Source of the DNA: Allacma fusca
Taxonomy: Eukaryota; Arthropoda; Collembola; Symphypleona; Sminthuridae
DNA length: 64,000 bases
Direction: 5' to 3'
Assembly: GCA_947179485.1 (NCBI GenBank)
Contig: OX359248.1
Coordinates: 57,732,386-57,796,385, forward strand
Positions 60,485 through 64,000 of this stretch are shown piece by piece. The notes under the pieces are model-generated. The model had not been told where the DNA came from and made no database searches. It saw only the letters and a program-made list of their open reading frames with translations. The position numbers were made by a program, and so were the translations under genes. Position 1 is the first letter of the stretch; every line of letters begins with the position of its first letter.

Positions 60485-62846
60485 CATGAGTCATAGCAGG
60501 CAATCCCAAATATTGTACTGCACCTGACAGTCCCTTTCACTTTTGTTACTCGGCCTTTTGCCATAAATGCAAAGGCCCTTTCTCTTTTCCATACACTTGA
60601 ATTTTGTCTCTTGAGGAGGTTACTCTGCCCAATTCACTCCTGAATAAACTTTTACTACGGTTTTTATACTTTGTTGAAATCAATTCATTTTACAAATTAT
60701 TTCTTGATAAGTCATCACAAAAAGCAACAGCGCAATTTGCAAATCATATGAGAACAGCGATGCATGGCCCGGAAACGTTCCAAGCTCATCGTGAAAATTC
60801 ATTTTAGAGGTGCTGCGACGATTACAAGCTAGTTGGGGAAAATGCATATCGGGTAAATACAGCTCTGCGTGGCCCGGAAACGTTCCAAGCTCAACCTGAA
60901 ACTTCGTTTGGTATGTGCTGGGACTGTTAACCGCAAGTTGGGTCAATTTTCTAATCAGGTAAATCCAGCTCCCTATGGCCCGGGAACGTTCTAACCTCAC
61001 CTGACGTTTAGGTCCCTTGTCAAGGTGTTTGACGAACTCGTCCCAATCTCTAAACTTTGTGAATACACACGGGCAGTCTGCTAAAGCTCAATTCTCGAAT
61101 TTAAGACGCATCGAAAAACTAAACATGGCGATGAAAATGAGGTCTGGTTGCTATGGTCACTGTTTAACGTGTTTGCTGAGCTCATCCGAATCTCTTTAAA
61201 CTTTGATATTACACTCAGGCAGTCTTCCAAAGCTCAATTCTCAAATTTGAGATGAATCTAAAAACTTTAAACAGCGATGAACATGAAGTGGCGTTTAGGA
61301 CACTTTTTTTGGTGTTTGCCGAACTCTTCCGAATCTCCTTAAACTTTGTTAATACACTGGGGCAGTCTGCCAAAGCTCAATTCTCAAATTTTAGATGAAT
61401 TGATAATTTTTGGAAAAAGCAATGAAAATGACGTGACGCTCAGGTCACTTTTTAAGGTGTTTACCGAACTCGACCGAATCTCCTCAAGTTTTGGAATTAC
61501 ACTCTTGCAGGCTGCCAAAGCTCAATTCTCGAATTTCAGATGAATTGAAAAACTTTGGAAAAAGCGATGAAAATGAATTGACGCCCACGTCACTTTTTAA
61601 GGTGTTTGCTGAACTCGTCTGAATCTGCTTAAACTTTGGAAATAAACTCGGGCATTCTGCCAAAGCACAATTCTCGAATTTGAGATGAATCTAAAAACTT
61701 TAAACAGCGATGAACATGAAGTGGCGTTTAGGACACTTTTTTTGGTGTTTGCCGAACTCTTCCGAATCTCCTTAAACTTTGGTAATACACTCGGGCAGTC
61801 TGCCAAAGCTCAATTCTCAAATTTTAGATGAATTGATAATTTTTGGAAAAAGCAATGAAAATGACGTGACGCCCACGTCACTTTTTAAGGTGTTTGCCGA
61901 ACTCTTCCGAATCTCCTTAAACTTTGGTAATACACTCGGGCAGTCTGCCAAAGCTCAATTCTCAAATTTTAGATGAATTGATAATTTTTGGAAAAAGCAA
62001 TGAAAATGACGTGACGCTCAGGTCACTTTTTAAGGTGTTTACCGAACTCGACCGAATCTCCTCAAGTTTTGAAATTACACTCTTGCAGGCTGCCAAAGCT
62101 CAATTCTCGAATTTCAGATGAATTGAAAAACTTTGGAAAAAGCGATGAAAATGAATTGACGCCCACGTCACTTTTTAAGGTGTTTGCCGAACTCTTCCGA
62201 ATCTCCTTAAACTTTGGTAATACACTCGGGCAGTCTGCCAAAGCTCAATTCTCAAATTTTAGATGAATTGATAATTTTTGGAAAAAGCAATGAAAATGAC
62301 GTGACGCTCAGGTCACTTTTTAAGGTGTTTACCGAACTCGACCGAATCTCCTCAAGTTTTGGAATTACACTCGGGCAGTCTGCCAAAGCTCAATTCTCGA
62401 ATTTCAGATTAATTGAAAAACTGGAAAAAGCGATGAAAATGACGTGACGCTCAGGTCACTTTTTAAGGTGTTTGCTGAACTCGTCTGAATCTGCTTAAAC
62501 TTTGGAAATAAACTCGGGCATTCTGCCAAAGCACAATTCTCGAATTTGAGAGGAATCGAAAAACTTTCGGAAAAGCGATGAAAATGAATTGACGCCCACG
62601 TCACTTTTTAAGGTGTTTGCCGAACTCGTCCGAATCTCCTCAAGTTTTGGGATTACACTCGGGCAGTCTCCCAAAGCTCAATTCGCGAATTTTATATGAA
62701 TCAAAAAACTAAACAGCGATGAAAATGAGGTCTCGTTGCTGTGGTCACTGTTTAACGTGTTTGCTAAGCTCGTCCGAATCTGTTTAAACTTTGGTTATAC
62801 ACTCGGACTGGCTGCCTAAGCTCAATTCTCGAATTTGATATGAATC
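60485..62846 (+). repeat. Unit 31: short anchor + 13 monomers, 2362 bp
   Basis: Order: A-B-C-D-E-C-C'-D-C'-D''-E-F-G. D'' has CAGATTAATTGAAAAAC near 62404, shared with unit 24. F has CAATTCGCGAATT before an ordinary G, shared with unit 27. Private changes are TTGATAAGTCATC in the anchor, GGTCCCTTGTC in A (breaking the dyad) and CACTGGGGCAGTC in C. Confidence 0.92.
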
Positions 62847-64000
62847 CATGAGTCATAGCAGGCAATCCCAAATATTGTACTGCACCTGACAGTCCCTTTC
62901 ACTTTTGTTACTCGGCCTTTTGCCATAAATGCAAAGGCCCTTTCTCTTTTCCATACACTTGAATTTTGTCTCTTGAGGAGGTTACTCTGCCCAATTCACT
63001 CCTGAATAAACTTTTACTACGGTTTTTATACTTTGTTGAAATCAATTCATTTTACAAATTATTTCTTGATAATTCATCACAAAAAGCAACAGCGCAATTT
63101 GCAAATCATATGAGAACAGCGATGCATGGCCCGGAAACGTTCCAAGCTCATCGTGAAAATTCATTTTAGAGGTGCTGCGACGATTACAAGCTAGTTGGGG
63201 AAAATGCATATCGGGTAAATACAGCTCTGCGTGGCCCGGAAACGTTCCAAGCTCAACCTGAAACTTCGTTTGGTATGTGCTGGGACTGTTAACCGCAAGT
63301 TGGGTCAATTTTCTAATCAGGTAAATCCAGCTCCCTATGGCCCGGGAACGTTCTAACCTCATCTGACGTTTAGGTCACTTGTCAAGGTGTTTGACGAACT
63401 CGTCCCAATCTCTAAACTTTGTGAATACACACGGGCAGTCTGCTAAAGCTCAATTCTCGAATTTAAGACGCATCGAAAAACTAAACATGGCGATGAAAAT
63501 GAGGTCTGGTTGCTATGGTCACTGTTTAACGTGTTTGCTGAGCTCATCCGAATCTCTTTAAACTTTGATATTACACTCAGGCAGTCTTCTAAAGCTCAAT
63601 TCTCAAATTTGAGATGAATCTAAAAACTTTAAACAGCGATGAACATGAAGTGGCGTTTAGGACACTTTTTTTGGTGTTTGCCGAACTCTTCCGAATCTCC
63701 TTAAACTTTGTTAATACACTCGGGCAGTCTGCCAAAGCTCAATTCTCAAATTTTAGATGAATTGATAATTTTTGGAAAAAGCAATGAAAATGACGTGACG
63801 CTCAGGTCACTTTTTAAGGTGTTTACCGAACTCGACCGAATCTCCTCAAGTTTTGGAATTACACTCTTGCAGGCTGCCAAAGCTCAATTCTCGAATTTCA
63901 GATGAATTGAAAAACTTTGAAAAAAGCGATGAAAATGAATTGACGCCCACGTCACTTTTTAAGGTGTTTGCCGAACTCTTCCGAATCTCCTTAAACTTTG
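62847..64000 (+). repeat. Unit 32: short anchor + A-B-C-D-C' to the right edge (partial)
   Basis: The anchor is 62847-63364, followed by A, B, C (with GTTAATACAC), D and the start of C' before the window ends. Private changes are CCTCATCTGACG at the anchor end, AGTCTTCTAAAGC in B and ACTTTGAAAAAAGCG in D. The D-to-C' join without an E resembles units 24 and 27. Confidence 0.92.

Larger units (their letters stand above)
1..64000. repeat. Nested higher-order satellite array filling the window
   Basis: Every stretch of the window belongs to a 145-bp monomer family, a 105-bp repeat family or a 234-bp segment that recurs once per higher-order unit. All copies lie head to tail on one strand with no inversion and no unrelated insertion. 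Thirty-two anchors divide the array into 31 complete units of 1207 to 4384 bp plus partial units at both ends. The longest open frame is only 130 codons and starts with GTG, so no coding function is supported. The organisation is that of eukaryotic satellite DNA. Its chromosomal position cannot be determined because no flank is visible. Confidence 0.97.

Noticed and set aside
1-64000. Ribosomal DNA intergenic spacer subrepeats
   Set aside because: Spacers can carry nested repeats like these, but 64 kb with 32 units and no 18S, 5.8S or 28S sequence makes this unlikely, though flanks would be needed to exclude it.
1-64000. Bacterial or phage origin
   Set aside because: There is no coding sequence of normal length, no operon structure and no non-repeat DNA in 64 kb. 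Ribosome-binding-like GAGGAGGT near 437 is part of the anchor core and has no following gene.

Overview
The whole window is one head-to-tail tandem array of satellite DNA. I see no gene, RNA gene or intact mobile element. The array enters at base 1 and leaves at base 64000, so neither edge is seen. Such an array is typical of eukaryotic heterochromatin (centromeric, pericentromeric, subtelomeric or sex/B-chromosome). I do not recognise the repeat and cannot name the organism. CpG is not depleted: one 145-bp monomer at 42% GC has 10 CpGs against about 6.4 expected. This argues against long exposure to CpG-methylation decay and mildly favours a lineage with little repeat methylation, or a young array.

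Three sequence families build the array. (1) A roughly 145-bp monomer, about 330 copies, all in one orientation, in seven diverged classes that I call A to G in order of appearance. (2) A roughly 105-bp repeat, about 106 copies, found only in short runs. (3) A 234-bp segment, single copy within each unit. Families 3 and 2 together form an 'anchor' that follows a truncated G monomer and precedes an A monomer. The anchor comes in a short form (518 bp, 2.7 copies of the 105-bp repeat; 27 examples) and a long form (727 bp, 4.7 copies; 5 examples).

The basic higher-order unit is anchor-A-B-C-D-E-F-G (1496 bp with a short anchor, about 1701-1703 bp with a long one). There are 32 anchors, giving 31 complete units. 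Unit length changes in steps of about 145 bp, mostly by repeating the internal C-D-E trimer (about 435 bp): 1207, 1496, 1638, 1784, 1929, 2074, 2362, 2795, 3230 and 4384 bp. So a trimeric array is nested inside a larger higher-order repeat.

Layout: 1-18.3 kb holds large, strongly C-D-E-expanded units. 18.3-28 kb carries a distinctive conversion patch at the C/D junction. 28.4-35.4 kb contracts from 10-monomer to 7-monomer units. 35.4-46.6 kb is mostly minimal 7-monomer units with alternating short and long anchors and its own private variants. 46.6-51.8 kb holds irregular and intermediate units, including the shortest. 51.8-64 kb is a recent expansion with a novel C-C' junction. Shared rare variants link units up to about 50 kb apart, which points to repeated unequal exchange and gene conversion. 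No function can be read directly. Phased A-tracts, a recurring dyad TGAC-N6-GTCA and a monomer close to nucleosome-core length suggest a structural chromatin role, but that is inference.
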